Notes: generated by a model not told the origin, from the sequence alone. A stretch of 64,000 nt of DNA from Caryophanales bacterium UBA4694 (GCA_002404835.1 DHKM01000002.1:1-64000), one strand, 5' to 3'. Counted from the stretch's first letter, positions 1 to 9,081 are shown. Program-made: numbers and translations.

Positions 1-1
1 A

Positions 2-2119
2 TCCTGACTTTCTCACTTAGCCCTCAGAAAAGTGAGTAGAATGTGGTAGATACCTATTTCCCGAACATCCGGTCCAGGTCCTTCTTCCGGTAGCTCTCCC
101 TGTTTAAAGGCAGGCCCGTGAGTTCCGTAAGACCGGTCAGGATCTTTGATCCCGTATAGATCGATTTGTACAGTCCCGGATGCGTTTCGATCACGTCTAT
201 GTTCTTCAACGTCTCTAGGATCGTATTCACGTTCACCTTCGCATCCGGAAGCTTCTTCTTGAGTCCCAGTTCCATCAGCCTATAGATCTGCGTCGCAAGG
301 AAGACGAAGAGGACGTGCGCATTAACCGATGTTTCCTTCCAGGAGAAGAAAGGCCTGAGGTCGAAGCTGTTCTTCATGATGCGGAAGATTTCCTCGATCC
401 TCCATCTGTTTCCGTTGATCCTCAGAATCTCCAGCACATCCGTGTCCAGGCTTGTCGCCAGGGCATAGAAACCATGGAATCTCCTTTCCTCCTCTATCTT
501 CTTCTCGTCCATGCTGTTCACCTTCGTATCGGCGACCTCGCCCTGGCTGGTGACGGCAGTCGTAGCGATGAGTCTGGTCACGTCGTTGGGCCCTTTCTTT
601 TTCTTGTCGACGTCCTTTCCCAGAAGTTCCTCCGCCCGGCCCACCTGCCTGTCGAGCAGGCTTCTCTGGTAGAGATAGTATTTCGCCGAAAACGTGACGA
701 ACAGAGTCTCCTCCATTTCGACCGTTCCCGAGCTTTTCTGTGCAAGGAGGTTCATTATGTCGACCTTCCTCGTAATCGGGTATTTCTTGTATATCCTGTC
801 CTTCTCCAGAAGCTTCCTCTCCTCTTCGGTGAGTTCCTTGCCTTCGTATTTCCTGTCGCAGATCTTCCTGAACTCTTCCAGGGAGACGGCTGTGCCTTCA
901 TGGTATGTCTTCTTCCCGTCCTTCGTCTCATACTGGCCTATCATGTTCCAATTTTTGTCCGCAAGTATGAGTTTCAGCTCATCGTCCGGTGTCTTCTTTA
1001 GCGACTGAGTCACCACGTAGTTCCTGTTCTGGAGCGTGTTGAAGAAGCGGTTCTCGAAGGAACCGAGACCGCCGTCGGAACAGTAGATGAAGGAATGCTT
1101 GTTGAAGTCCCGGATCATCCTGCCTTCAAGCGGAATAACCATCTTCTGTTCGTTGGTGTTCCCGGAATCGATGGAATAGGAAATAGGAACGCCGTTGAGA
1201 TCCGCGAACAGCGCAATCTGAACGATCGGATTCGGTCGGTGTTCCTTCGAGGCTCCGTATTTCCGGAGTCCTTTTTCGATGACGTTTCCTTCCTGGTCGA
1301 CGACGTCATCGTCCTGGAGAGGCGTCTCGAAGAAGCTGTTCGTGCAGTCGACGATCAATGCGGACGTGTCTAGCGATGCCATGTCCTTCATGTTCCTGTA
1401 TACGCATGCCTGGATGTCGTCGCTGATGGCATCGACCTTCTCTATTGCCCTGTAGATCGCATTCTTGTCCCTGATCTCGGGTGCGTCATAGTAGTTCTCG
1501 AGTGCAGAAAGGATCCTTATCTTGGAACAGGGTGCAATCATCCTGCTTGCCACGACGAACCTGGTGATCGCACCGACATCGTATTTCTCCCTTCCGGCCT
1601 TCTCGCGGAAGAGCTCCGGAAGTCCGAGCCTGTCGAAATAGTCGGCGGCGAATTTCCATCCGAGATTGATTGCCTTCGATCTGGAATAGTCTCCTTCCTC
1701 CTTGAGGGTAGTGGAGAAATCGAATTCCGACTCCACGGTCTTCCTGTTGTCCTTCAGGGAAGCGTTCATCTCGGCGATCCTTTCCGTGCAGTAGCGCTTC
1801 GGATCGTCGATTCCCTGTGCGGCAAGCTGGGCTCCGGAGCCGAAGCTCTTCACGATCCTGGTGCTCGTCTTCTTCCCGTCTCGGAACGATTCGACGGCAT
1901 AGTAGTAGGAGTTGTTCTTGGTGTTCTTCGTCATCAGGTGCATGGCATAATCCCCCTGGGATTATTCTACCACAATCTACCACAAATTTCAAAACAAAGT
2001 GAGAAATTCATTTGGGAACGAAAAAATGCCCGAGAAATCGGACATATTCTGCTGAAATTCCCTGATGTTACCACACGTTTTACTACGCATATCAAGCCCC
2101 CAAAGTGAGAAAGTTGGGA
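2..2119. mobile_element. IS1634-like insertion sequence
   Basis: The element carries one transposase gene between imperfect terminal inverted repeats. The left repeat lies at 2-18 and the right repeat at 2103-2119; they match at 15 of 17 positions around a shared TTTCTCACTT/AAGTGAGAAA core. A second copy of the AAGTGAGAAA core lies at 1997-2006, and TGTGGTAGA-type motifs occur inside both ends (near 42-50 and 1964-1982), so the ends look like multiple transposase-binding sites. The base composition is visibly richer in G and C than the flanking AT-rich DNA, which suggests transfer. The left end coincides with the window edge, so a target-site duplication cannot be tested. Confidence 0.75.
54..1943 (-). 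CDS. IS1634-family (IS4-like) DDE transposase
   Basis: This 629-residue protein is a full-length DDE transposase that would cut and join the ends of the surrounding element. Visible motifs are the first acidic region (ALIVDCTNSFFE, about residue 194), the second (IYCSDGGLGSFENRF, about residue 290) and the C-terminal RWRIEEIFRIMKNSF region with the catalytic Glu near residue 520. The start ATG follows an AGGGGG ribosome binding site; a second ATG lies three codons later. Codon use is GC-rich compared with the rest of the window. I see no internal stop or frameshift, so the copy may be active. Confidence 0.9.
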   Translation of the reverse strand: MHLMTKNTKNNSYYYAVESFRDGKKTSTRIVKSFGSGAQLAAQGIDDPKRYCTERIAEMNASLKDNRKTVESEFDFSTTLKEEGDYSRSKAINLGWKFAADYFDRLGLPELFREKAGREKYDVGAITRFVVASRMIAPCSKIRILSALENYYDAPEIRDKNAIYRAIEKVDAISDDIQACVYRNMKDMASLDTSALIVDCTNSFFETPLQDDDVVDQEGNVIEKGLRKYGASKEHRPNPIVQIALFADLNGVPISYSIDSGNTNEQKMVIPLEGRMIRDFNKHSFIYCSDGGLGSFENRFFNTLQNRNYVVTQSLKKTPDDELKLILADKNWNMIGQYETKDGKKTYHEGTAVSLEEFRKICDRKYEGKELTEEERKLLEKDRIYKKYPITRKVDIMNLLAQKSSGTVEMEETLFVTFSAKYYLYQRSLLDRQVGRAEELLGKDVDKKKKGPNDVTRLIATTAVTSQGEVADTKVNSMDEKKIEEERRFHGFYALATSLDTDVLEILRINGNRWRIEEIFRIMKNSFDLRPFFSWKETSVNAHVLFVFLATQIYRLMELGLKKKLPDAKVNVNTILETLKNIDVIETHPGLYKSIYTGSKILTGLTELTGLPLNRESYRKKDLDRMFGK

Positions 2120-2286
2120 ATCAGCTGATTGTATTGACCACCGAAATCAAGAACAATGATTTTCTGAGTTTCCATTGGTTTTTCCTCTCTTTACCAATCT
2201 ATTATAAGTTTAATCGTCAGAGAAAACTAGAACTATTGAAGATACTAATTTTCTTGTCTTGTTTTTCATCAGAACGGAATGGGAAG

Positions 2287-2295
2287 TGATATAAT
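2287..2295 (+). promoter_or_regulatory. Extended -10 promoter giving a leaderless start
   Basis: TG-A-TATAAT is a perfect extended -10 element, with TATAAT at 2290-2295. The ATG of the downstream gene begins only 7 nt later, at 2303, where transcription itself should start. No convincing -35 box was found, which is usual for extended -10 promoters. Confidence 0.6.
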
Positions 2296-2302
2296 CAACA
2301 AG

Positions 2303-3079
2303 ATGAATAAAGAGAACATTAGAAATCTTATCGAAGCTTTGGACAAGGAGGAACAAATACAGTTCTTTGTCGAAGGTGAGAGAGTGTCCAATCGATTTGA
2401 TCATGATAAAAGCAAGAATCTTGATCCAGTGACTGATGAGGTGCAGTTGGCATATCATCTGTATTCTTTGATTATCGATTCTGTTTTTTATAAGGCAAAA
2501 GGAAAACAGAATGCAAAAACAGGAATCTTCCTTTTAGAATCTTATTTCAATCGAATTTTGAAGAAAGTTCCTGAAAACATTTTATCGGATGCTGAAAACG
2601 AAGCAAAGAAAGCCATTGATGTTATTGATGCTTTTGTCTATGGAAAGAGAATTGTGGATGTTTCGGTTCTTCTTTCCAGCTGTTTTCCTATGGTTCTTCT
2701 GGATGATACGATAAACCAGAACAGGATTATGGATTACAAAAAGTTCCAGTCTTTATCGAAAAGCAAGGAACGCATCTTCAATATGGCCCTTCTTTCTGTA
2801 CGCTCCATTTTCCGATGTTTTCTTACTCTGCTTCCCGTTGATGAAGATGATTCCTTCAAAATCGACAATGACAATATTGTCAATGGATTATTCTTATATA
2901 AAGATTGTTTGTTTGTCCCTACTACCAGAAATGCTTTTTCATTGAAGGATTATAAGGTTGTTGTCTGTGATGGATTGGATCGGCTTTCTGATAATTTCCC
3001 ACTATCGGAAGTGAAAAAAGTGTCCGTCATCTATTTGGTGAAGGATACTATCGGAACATATCCATTTGAGTCAGAATAA
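2303..3079 (+). CDS. Hypothetical cytoplasmic protein
   Basis: I do not recognise this protein of about 258 residues. It has no signal peptide or membrane segment and is rich in charged residues and Leu/Ile, as expected for a mostly helical soluble protein. The reading frame extends back to an ATG at 2279, but that start lies upstream of and across the TATAAT at 2290-2295, so MNKENIRN at 2303 is preferred; it would then be translated from a leaderless mRNA because no Shine-Dalgarno sequence precedes it. It stands alone next to the insertion sequence and converges on the following operon, with a bidirectional terminator between them. Confidence 0.7.
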   Translation: MNKENIRNLIEALDKEEQIQFFVEGERVSNRFDHDKSKNLDPVTDEVQLAYHLYSLIIDSVFYKAKGKQNAKTGIFLLESYFNRILKKVPENILSDAENEAKKAIDVIDAFVYGKRIVDVSVLLSSCFPMVLLDDTINQNRIMDYKKFQSLSKSKERIFNMALLSVRSIFRCFLTLLPVDEDDSFKIDNDNIVNGLFLYKDCLFVPTTRNAFSLKDYKVVVCDGLDRLSDNFPLSEVKKVSVIYLVKDTIGTYPFESE

Positions 3080-3095
3080 ATTCCCATATAAAAAA

Positions 3096-3143
3096 GTCGC
3101 CGTTTCAGCAATGTCTTAGGCAAATGACATTGCTTTTTTCGAC
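3096..3143. terminator. Bidirectional terminator between convergent genes
   Basis: The inverted repeat AGCAATGTC (3107-3115) / GACATTGCT (3126-3134) is followed by T6 on the + strand. It is nested in an outer GTCG/CGAC stem followed by T6 on the - strand. Confidence 0.8.
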
Positions 3144-3158
3144 GACCATCTTTGTATG

Positions 3159-4469
3159 CTATTTTTCCTCTTTTTCCAAGTTTTCCTTGGCTAAAGAAAG
3201 CATCAGCTTGATTCTGTTCTCTTGGTTGACTTTTGGAGCACCGGCATCATAATCTACAGCAACGATATTGGCTTTCGGGCAGACCTCTCGTATTCTTCTG
3301 ATCATTCCTTTTCCGGAGATATGGTTAGGAAGACAACCGAACGGCTGGGTGCAGACGATGTTTTCATATCCTGTATTGGCTAATTCAAGCATTTCGCCGG
3401 TAAGAAGCCATCCTTCACCCATTTTGTTTCCGTATCCGTTGATTCCTTTGTCGTATTCCTTCACTTTGCTGTAAGGAGAGGGAACTTCGAAGCATTTGTT
3501 CTTTTCGATTGCTTTATTGAAGGCAATCTGAATCTTTGTGGCATAGTCGAAGAGTTTCTTGCAAAACCACAGTTTTATCTTGTGACCACCGTAAAGTTTG
3601 CAGTCTTCGATTCTATTGTCAATCTTGAAAAGGATGAAATTCATCATTCCAGGAAGGTTTACTTCACAATCCTGTTCACGCAGGAATTTCTCTAGGTTAT
3701 TGTTTCCTAGTGCGGCATATTTGACATAGATTTCACCGACAATTCCGACTTTGACTCTCTTTTTCCCGTCTTGTTTGATTTTTGCAAAATCATCCGAGAT
3801 GTGGTTTAGGTTGTTTTCGATGATACTTGTCTTATAACCGCTCTGATTCATGAGCTGGTCGCAGATGGTATCTTGCCATTTCTGGACTAGTTTTGCTGTT
3901 TCTCCTTTGTTGACTTCATAGGGTTCGACCTGATTCTTCAATACCATAAGCATATCGCCGTATATGACAGCGGCAAGAAGTCTTCTAATCAGTCCAAGCG
4001 TGATGGTAAGACCAGGATTCGGTTCAAGGCCAGAGACATTTACGGAGACAGACGGCACTTTATCCAAGCCGGCATGCTTGAGTCCTTTCCTCAATAAGGA
4101 GATGTAGTTGCTGGCTCTGCATCCTCCTCCAGTTTGGGATAATAGGACGCAAACATGGTCTAGATCATATTTTCCGCTTTGAAGGGCGTGAATCAGTTGA
4201 CCACAGCTGAGAATGGCAGGATAGCACATGTCGTTCTGGATGTATTTTAATCCAGTCTGGGCGATTTCCGGACTGGTGTCAGTAAGAAGCTCTGCATGGT
4301 ATCCGTAATGCTCAAGAACCCTTTGAATCATGATGAAATGGATAGGAGCCATCATAGGGAAAAGAAGAGTGTGTGTTTTCTTCATTTCCTTGGTAAACAG
4401 GATTCTTCCGTTCTTGTCTCGATAGAATCCGTCTTTTCCTTTCGGGTAGTGATGGAAATGGTAGATCAT
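3159..4469 (-). CDS. 2-hydroxyacyl-CoA dehydratase (HgdB)-like protein, PlsR-like
   Basis: This 436-residue protein resembles the HgdB/2-hydroxyglutaryl-CoA dehydratase subunit fold that forms the C-terminal part of large BadF-type activase proteins. Visible pieces are DMCYPAILSCGQLIHAL (about residues 75-100), QTGGGCRASNY (about 112), KVGIVGEIYVKYAALGN (about 240) and QPFGCLPNHISGKG (about 375), with several Cys positioned to bind an Fe-S cluster. Its start overlaps the stop of the upstream activase gene by 4 bp, so the two are translationally coupled. A plsA/plsR operon of this architecture was reported to make plasmalogens in Clostridium perfringens; that function is inferred here from domain content. 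A generic radical dehydratase or an unknown reductase is the alternative. Confidence 0.75.
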   Translation of the reverse strand: MIYHFHHYPKGKDGFYRDKNGRILFTKEMKKTHTLLFPMMAPIHFIMIQRVLEHYGYHAELLTDTSPEIAQTGLKYIQNDMCYPAILSCGQLIHALQSGKYDLDHVCVLLSQTGGGCRASNYISLLRKGLKHAGLDKVPSVSVNVSGLEPNPGLTITLGLIRRLLAAVIYGDMLMVLKNQVEPYEVNKGETAKLVQKWQDTICDQLMNQSGYKTSIIENNLNHISDDFAKIKQDGKKRVKVGIVGEIYVKYAALGNNNLEKFLREQDCEVNLPGMMNFILFKIDNRIEDCKLYGGHKIKLWFCKKLFDYATKIQIAFNKAIEKNKCFEVPSPYSKVKEYDKGINGYGNKMGEGWLLTGEMLELANTGYENIVCTQPFGCLPNHISGKGMIRRIREVCPKANIVAVDYDAGAPKVNQENRIKLMLSLAKENLEKEEK

Positions 4470-7417
4470 TGTTCGTTGTTCTCCTTCTTTCTCAAAGCTT
4501 CCAACAGGGAGCGGATTCGAATCTTGACTGTGCCGAGGTTGGTGACTTCATCGATTTTGACCTGGGTATAGATTTTGTTATGTCTTTCTAGGATATCTCT
4601 TACCTCGTCGCTGGTGACGGCATCGACACCGCATCCGAAACTGACAAGCTGTAATAGCTGCATGTCCTTCTGCGTGGTCACATAGTTTGCGGCTTTGTAA
4701 AGTCTGGAATGATAGGTCCACTGATTCAAGACAGTTGCCGGGTCTAGTTTTTTGGCCAGTCTGGCAATGACGTCTTCGCTGACAACTGCGCAGTTATATC
4801 CGAGAATCAGGCGGTCGATGTCGTGATTGATCAAGGGATCCACATGATAAGGTCTTCCGCTGAGGACGATGATAGTCTTGTTTTCCTTCCTTGCCTCTTC
4901 GATGATGTGCTCGCCTTTTTGCTGAACGACCTTTTGGTATTTGACGTATTCTGCATAGGCTAAATTGACAGCTTTCTTTACGGAAATAGGATTCAGGGAT
5001 GGGAAATATTTCTTCATATGCTCGTAGAATTTAGGAGCAAAATGAGCTTTTTCGGATAAATTGAAATAATCGTTGATATATAAGATGGAATCTTGTCGGA
5101 GGATTTTCATATTGTTCTTGCATACTTCGCTGTAATAGGCTACGACAGGACAATTGTAATGGTTATCCGTATGCTTTTCTTCTATGTTATAGGACATGCA
5201 GGGGTAGAAGATGGTATTCACTCCTTTTTCAATCAGATTCATGACATGACCATGCATGATCTTGGCAGGGTAGCAAACCGTGTCGCTTGGAATGGTCATC
5301 TGACCGGAGTGATAGAGTTTGTTTGAACTTGGATCACTTAGCACGACCTGGAAGCCGAGGTTAGTAAACAAAGTAGACCAAAAAGGTGTGAGTTCATAAT
5401 AGCTAAGACCCATCGGGAATCCGATTTTGCCCATCGGATAACGCTTCGGATCCTCTTTTTCATGGTTGTAGCTTCTCAGAAGACGGTATTTGAAAGCGTA
5501 GAGATCTTCCCTGAGATTTACGGCTTTCTTGGTGACAGGCTTTTCGCATCTGTTTCCACCGATGAAGACTCGTTTATCATCGAAAATCGAGATAGTAAGC
5601 TTGCAATGGTTTTGGCAGCCTTGGCAGGTTACCATGTTGACTTTCCGGTGGAAGTTCTGGACTCTCTCATAGCTAAGCATATTGGATTTTTCTTTTTTGA
5701 GGCCCATGGCATCCAATGCTGCACCATAAGCTCCCATCAGTCCGGCGATGTTGGAACGGATGACATTTACACCAAGTTCCTGTTCAAAGGCACGCAAGAC
5801 AGCATCGTTTAGGAATGTTCCTCCTTGGACGACGATTTTCTTTCCGAGATCGTCTTTGCTGGAACAACGTATGACTTTGTACAAGGCGTTTTTGACGACG
5901 GAAATGGATAGGCCGGCTGAGATATCGTTTACGCTGGCTCCGTCTTTCTGAGCCTGTTTGACGGAAGAGTTCATAAACACAGTGCATCTAGAGCCAAGAT
6001 TGACCGGTCTTTTGGCGTCGATGGCCAGCTTGCTGAAATCGGAAATACTATATCCTAAGGCATTCGCAAAGGTTTGGAGGAAGGAACCACATCCGGAAGA
6101 ACAGGCTTCGTTGAGGAAGATATCCTCGATAAAACCCTTTTTGATTCTAAAGCATTTGATGTCCTGACCACCGATATCGATGACGAATTCGACATCAGGA
6201 AGGAAATGTTTTGCCGCTTCAAAATGCGCCATGGTTTCGACGATGCCATGATCGAAACCGAAAGCGTTTTTGGCTAGTTCTTCTCCATATCCTGTGCTTG
6301 TTGCACCAGCAATATAAGCGTCTTTGTCCATCTTGGAGTAGATATCAAGAAGCATGTTCTGGAGCAGGGAAATCGGATCACCTTTATTTCCCATATAAGA
6401 GGTATATCGAATGTTTTTGTCTTTATCGATAAGGACTGCTTTTAAGGTTGTTGATCCAGAATCCACACCAAGATAAAGCGGACCTCTGTATTCTTCCAGC
6501 GGAAGAATGTCTACATGGTCTTTGTCATGTCTCTTTTTGAAATCATCATATTCTTCTCTGCTTTTGAATAACGGTTCGATATAGGAGAAGTTTTCATTGT
6601 TTCGATAGGACTTGACTTTGTCCATGATGGAATATAGATCGATCTTTTCATCTTTTTTGGCAAGGAGTGCGGCTCCTATAGCCACGAAATAAAGGGAATT
6701 CTCCGGAAGAAGTCCATTGACATGGAGAGTCTTATCGAAGGCGTCTCTCAGTTCGCTCATGAATGTCAGAGGACCGCCAAGATACATGACATTTCCTTCG
6801 ATTTCCCGGCCTTGGGCAAGGCCGGCAATGGTCTGATTCACGACGGCATAGAAAATGCTTTCCGCGATGTCTTCTTTTTTGGCACCTTGATTGAGAAGTG
6901 GCTGTACATCGCTCTTGGCAAAGACGCCACATCTGGATGCGATGGTATAAGTTCTTTCGTGTTTTTTGGCAAGGTCGTTTATTTCTTCCGTCTTCACATT
7001 GAGAAGGGAGGCCATTTGGTCGATAAATGCACCGGTTCCGCCGGCACAGGTGCCGTTCATTCTTACTTCGACGCCATTGGTAAGGAAAAGGATTTTTGCA
7101 TCCTCTCCGCCGAGCTCGATGATACAGTTAGTGTTTGGATAAAATACTTTTGTGGTTTCTCTGGTTGCATAGACTTCCTGATAGAATGGGAACTTGCATC
7201 CTTCTGCAATGCCCATTCCTGCTGATCCCGTGAAGGCCAGAGAGACTTCACGGATTCCTTTCAGAACTCCGTTTTCAAGAGAAGTCAGAACTTCTTCAAG
7301 CTTTTCACTGATTCTGGAAAAATGTCTCTCATACGAAGAGTAGATGATTTTGTTGTTGTCATCCAAGACAATGGCCTTTATTGTCGTCGAACCGATATCA
7401 ATACCTACACTGATCAT
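4466..7417 (-). CDS. Acyl-CoA dehydratase activase, two BadF/BadG domains plus DUF2229; PlsA-like
   Basis: The 983-residue protein has two ASKHA-type BadF/BadG/BcrA/D ATPase domains. The first begins GIDIGSTTIKAIVLDD (residue 5) and carries NGTCAGGTGAFIDQMA; the second begins LGVDSGSTTLKAVLIDK (about 315) and carries ACSSGCGSFLQTFAN. The Cys residues in both would bridge a [4Fe-4S] cluster. The C-terminal third is DUF2229-like and opens with a Cys cluster (CQGCQNHCK, about 660). Such activases drive ATP-dependent electron transfer to HgdB-type partners, here the next gene. In many Firmicutes the two are one protein of about 1,400 residues; here they are split. Both ends overlap neighbours by 4 bp, giving a three-gene operon. 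Confidence 0.88.
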   Translation of the reverse strand: MISVGIDIGSTTIKAIVLDDNNKIIYSSYERHFSRISEKLEEVLTSLENGVLKGIREVSLAFTGSAGMGIAEGCKFPFYQEVYATRETTKVFYPNTNCIIELGGEDAKILFLTNGVEVRMNGTCAGGTGAFIDQMASLLNVKTEEINDLAKKHERTYTIASRCGVFAKSDVQPLLNQGAKKEDIAESIFYAVVNQTIAGLAQGREIEGNVMYLGGPLTFMSELRDAFDKTLHVNGLLPENSLYFVAIGAALLAKKDEKIDLYSIMDKVKSYRNNENFSYIEPLFKSREEYDDFKKRHDKDHVDILPLEEYRGPLYLGVDSGSTTLKAVLIDKDKNIRYTSYMGNKGDPISLLQNMLLDIYSKMDKDAYIAGATSTGYGEELAKNAFGFDHGIVETMAHFEAAKHFLPDVEFVIDIGGQDIKCFRIKKGFIEDIFLNEACSSGCGSFLQTFANALGYSISDFSKLAIDAKRPVNLGSRCTVFMNSSVKQAQKDGASVNDISAGLSISVVKNALYKVIRCSSKDDLGKKIVVQGGTFLNDAVLRAFEQELGVNVIRSNIAGLMGAYGAALDAMGLKKEKSNMLSYERVQNFHRKVNMVTCQGCQNHCKLTISIFDDKRVFIGGNRCEKPVTKKAVNLREDLYAFKYRLLRSYNHEKEDPKRYPMGKIGFPMGLSYYELTPFWSTLFTNLGFQVVLSDPSSNKLYHSGQMTIPSDTVCYPAKIMHGHVMNLIEKGVNTIFYPCMSYNIEEKHTDNHYNCPVVAYYSEVCKNNMKILRQDSILYINDYFNLSEKAHFAPKFYEHMKKYFPSLNPISVKKAVNLAYAEYVKYQKVVQQKGEHIIEEARKENKTIIVLSGRPYHVDPLINHDIDRLILGYNCAVVSEDVIARLAKKLDPATVLNQWTYHSRLYKAANYVTTQKDMQLLQLVSFGCGVDAVTSDEVRDILERHNKIYTQVKIDEVTNLGTVKIRIRSLLEALRKKENNEQ

Positions 7418-8637
7418 TTGTTATCCTCTTTGTTATCTGAATCGTCTTTATTGGAAAAATCAAACATACCGAACTGGATATCGGTTTCCTTTTCTTCTTT
7501 TGAATTGCTTTCCTCTGGGTTTTTCTTCTCTTCATCGGTCTGATTTTTAGGGGCTCTAGAAAAGTCTGTGTACGGATTCTGACAGGTTTCATTGAAACTG
7601 TTACCGGAATCCGAACTGGGAACGAAGCAACCTCTGACTTCACTTTCCATTCCGTGGATATAATTGGTGTTGATGTAGGTTTGATAGATGGAAGATTTCA
7701 ACGGCGAAGGAAGCAAAGCGAGTAGGTCGTTTGCAATGACTTCCAATGTAGCGTATTCGTTTGCCAAACAAAAATAGTTCAGAATGCAGGCGTAGAAGAT
7801 GGAAATACTTGGAGTGGCAAGAATGATAAGACTCATGGTCGGTCCGTTGAAGGCACTGATGTTGCTGAAAAGATAGAGCGTTGCTGCATAGAGAAGGACA
7901 TAGATGAGATAGAAAACCCAGTTCTGCTTCAAGGCATAGGACAGCCTTTTCTTGAATAGAAAACGTTTGAAACTTCCGCGGCTCAAGCCTCGGCTTTCGC
8001 TGGCAGAGATGTTCAGATCAATGTCTGGTAAAACAATGGAAGCAAGATAATGGTCGCAGAGATTTGTGCTGATGCAATAGAAGAAAAAATAGAAGCTGGG
8101 AACAAACATGATACACCCGACCATGATGGTCATAGGCTTTGTAAGATAATGGATATTTGCAGATACATATTCTACGAAATCTTTATAATCGATTGTTCCG
8201 CTCGAACTTGTGACTTCATAGATGTGGTCGTAGACATCCCTGGCTCCGTCAAAGGCATTGCAGAGTGAAGGGAAACTGGGACTGAGGAGGAAATAGAACA
8301 AAAGGGCAAGGGCAAGCATTCCGATGATGGATAGGATGATTCCGAAGATTCCGCCAGCCCTTTGCTGGAAGAACGCTTTATAGCCATCAATATAGGAAAA
8401 CTTCGGATTTCCGATTCCGGATATCCGGGAACTGATTCGTCTTTCGACCGTATAAAACATCGGAAGAACGAAATAAGTTAAAAATAAAGAAACGGAGTAA
8501 GTAGTCAGTGAAACAAGGACGATTCCGGTTTCGACCAATATCGGAGGAATCAACAAGAGTAAATCGACAAAAATGTCTTTTGTGTATATCTTTTTCCGGC
8601 GTTCTTTTATAGATTCATATTGAACGTTATTTTTCAT
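7414..8637 (-). CDS. Multi-pass membrane protein of unknown function, first gene of the PlsA/PlsR-like operon
   Basis: About 407 residues with roughly six hydrophobic segments (near residues 20-65, 95-120, 165-190, 225-255 and 260-290) and a long acidic, Lys/Glu/Asp/Asn-rich C-terminal tail from about 330 that should be cytoplasmic. I do not recognise the family. The start MKNNVQYESI at 8637 is preferred over an in-frame ATG at 8652 because GAGG lies at the right distance upstream. A TATAAT box is centred about 45 nt upstream. Its 3' end overlaps the activase start by 4 bp, so it is probably made together with the lipid-type enzymes and may act with them at the membrane. Confidence 0.75.
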   Translation of the reverse strand: MKNNVQYESIKERRKKIYTKDIFVDLLLLIPPILVETGIVLVSLTTYSVSLFLTYFVLPMFYTVERRISSRISGIGNPKFSYIDGYKAFFQQRAGGIFGIILSIIGMLALALLFYFLLSPSFPSLCNAFDGARDVYDHIYEVTSSSGTIDYKDFVEYVSANIHYLTKPMTIMVGCIMFVPSFYFFFYCISTNLCDHYLASIVLPDIDLNISASESRGLSRGSFKRFLFKKRLSYALKQNWVFYLIYVLLYAATLYLFSNISAFNGPTMSLIILATPSISIFYACILNYFCLANEYATLEVIANDLLALLPSPLKSSIYQTYINTNYIHGMESEVRGCFVPSSDSGNSFNETCQNPYTDFSRAPKNQTDEEKKNPEESNSKEEKETDIQFGMFDFSNKDDSDNKEDNK

Positions 8638-8721
8638 GATTTTAATCCTCACAAATCACCACGTATTATAGCAAAAATGTTAAATATTAGAAATTTAAAC
8701 ACTTGGCAAAAAAGATTAGAA

Positions 8722-8751
8722 ATTAAAAACACTTCTCTGGACAGAGAAGTG
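8722..8751 (-). terminator. Terminator after the 60-residue gene
   Basis: The perfect stem CACTTCTCT / AGAGAAGTG (8730-8738 and 8743-8751) is followed on the - strand by T5 and AT-rich sequence. Confidence 0.85.
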
Positions 8752-8759
8752 AAGGAAGG

Positions 8760-8942
8760 CTAAATTGAGGGCGTCAGGCCTGCATTATGAATGACCTGCA
8801 TGACTTCTTCGGCATCGCTGACTGTGCAGCAGACGGTTTTCGTATTCGATAGGACCTTGGCTTCAAGAGAACAGGCATTTAACCTGGAAGCAAGAAAAGC
8901 CTCATCGGATATTTCCATATCCGCAACATAGATGTTCACCAT
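8760..8942 (-). CDS. Small protein of unknown function (60 residues)
   Basis: The frame begins with ATG after an AAGAGGT ribosome binding site and ends at its own terminator, so it looks like a real monocistronic gene. The product is soluble and slightly acidic, with a run of beta-prone residues (MVNIYVADMEI, KVLSNTKTVCCTVSD) and three Cys. The pattern suggests a small alpha/beta fold, but I recognise no family. Its leader contains a perfect 16-bp palindrome, which implies regulation. Confidence 0.65.
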   Translation of the reverse strand: MVNIYVADMEISDEAFLASRLNACSLEAKVLSNTKTVCCTVSDAEEVMQVIHNAGLTPSI

Positions 8943-8963
8943 ACTGACCTCTTTTTGATTATC

Positions 8964-8979
8964 TACTTCCTAGGAAGTA
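8964..8979. promoter_or_regulatory. Perfect 16-bp palindrome in the leader of the 60-residue gene
   Basis: TACTTCCTAGGAAGTA is identical to its reverse complement. It lies about 20 nt upstream of the ribosome binding site and just downstream of a TATAAA box on the - strand. It could be a repressor operator or a 6-bp hairpin with a CTAG loop in the mRNA leader. Confidence 0.55.
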
Positions 8980-9034
8980 ACAATACTTTATAAAAGAATG
9001 ATGAAAAAAGAAAGCAAGAAAAACAATGAAAATG

Positions 9035-9059
9035 AAAAAGCCCCCATTTTAAGGGGACT
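9035..9059 (-). terminator. Terminator after the NERD-domain gene
   Basis: On the - strand AGTCCCC pairs with GGGGGCT (one G-U pair) around an AT-rich loop, followed by T5. Confidence 0.75.
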
Positions 9060-9081
9060 TGGAAAAATGAAAACGCTTCTA

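Noticed and set aside
315..1001. Open frame of 228 codons on the + strand
   Set aside because: Antisense to the transposase; GC-rich DNA leaves long chance frames.
2065..2289. Open frame of 74 codons after the insertion sequence
   Set aside because: It starts inside the right IS end, has no ribosome binding site and overlaps the promoter of the next gene.
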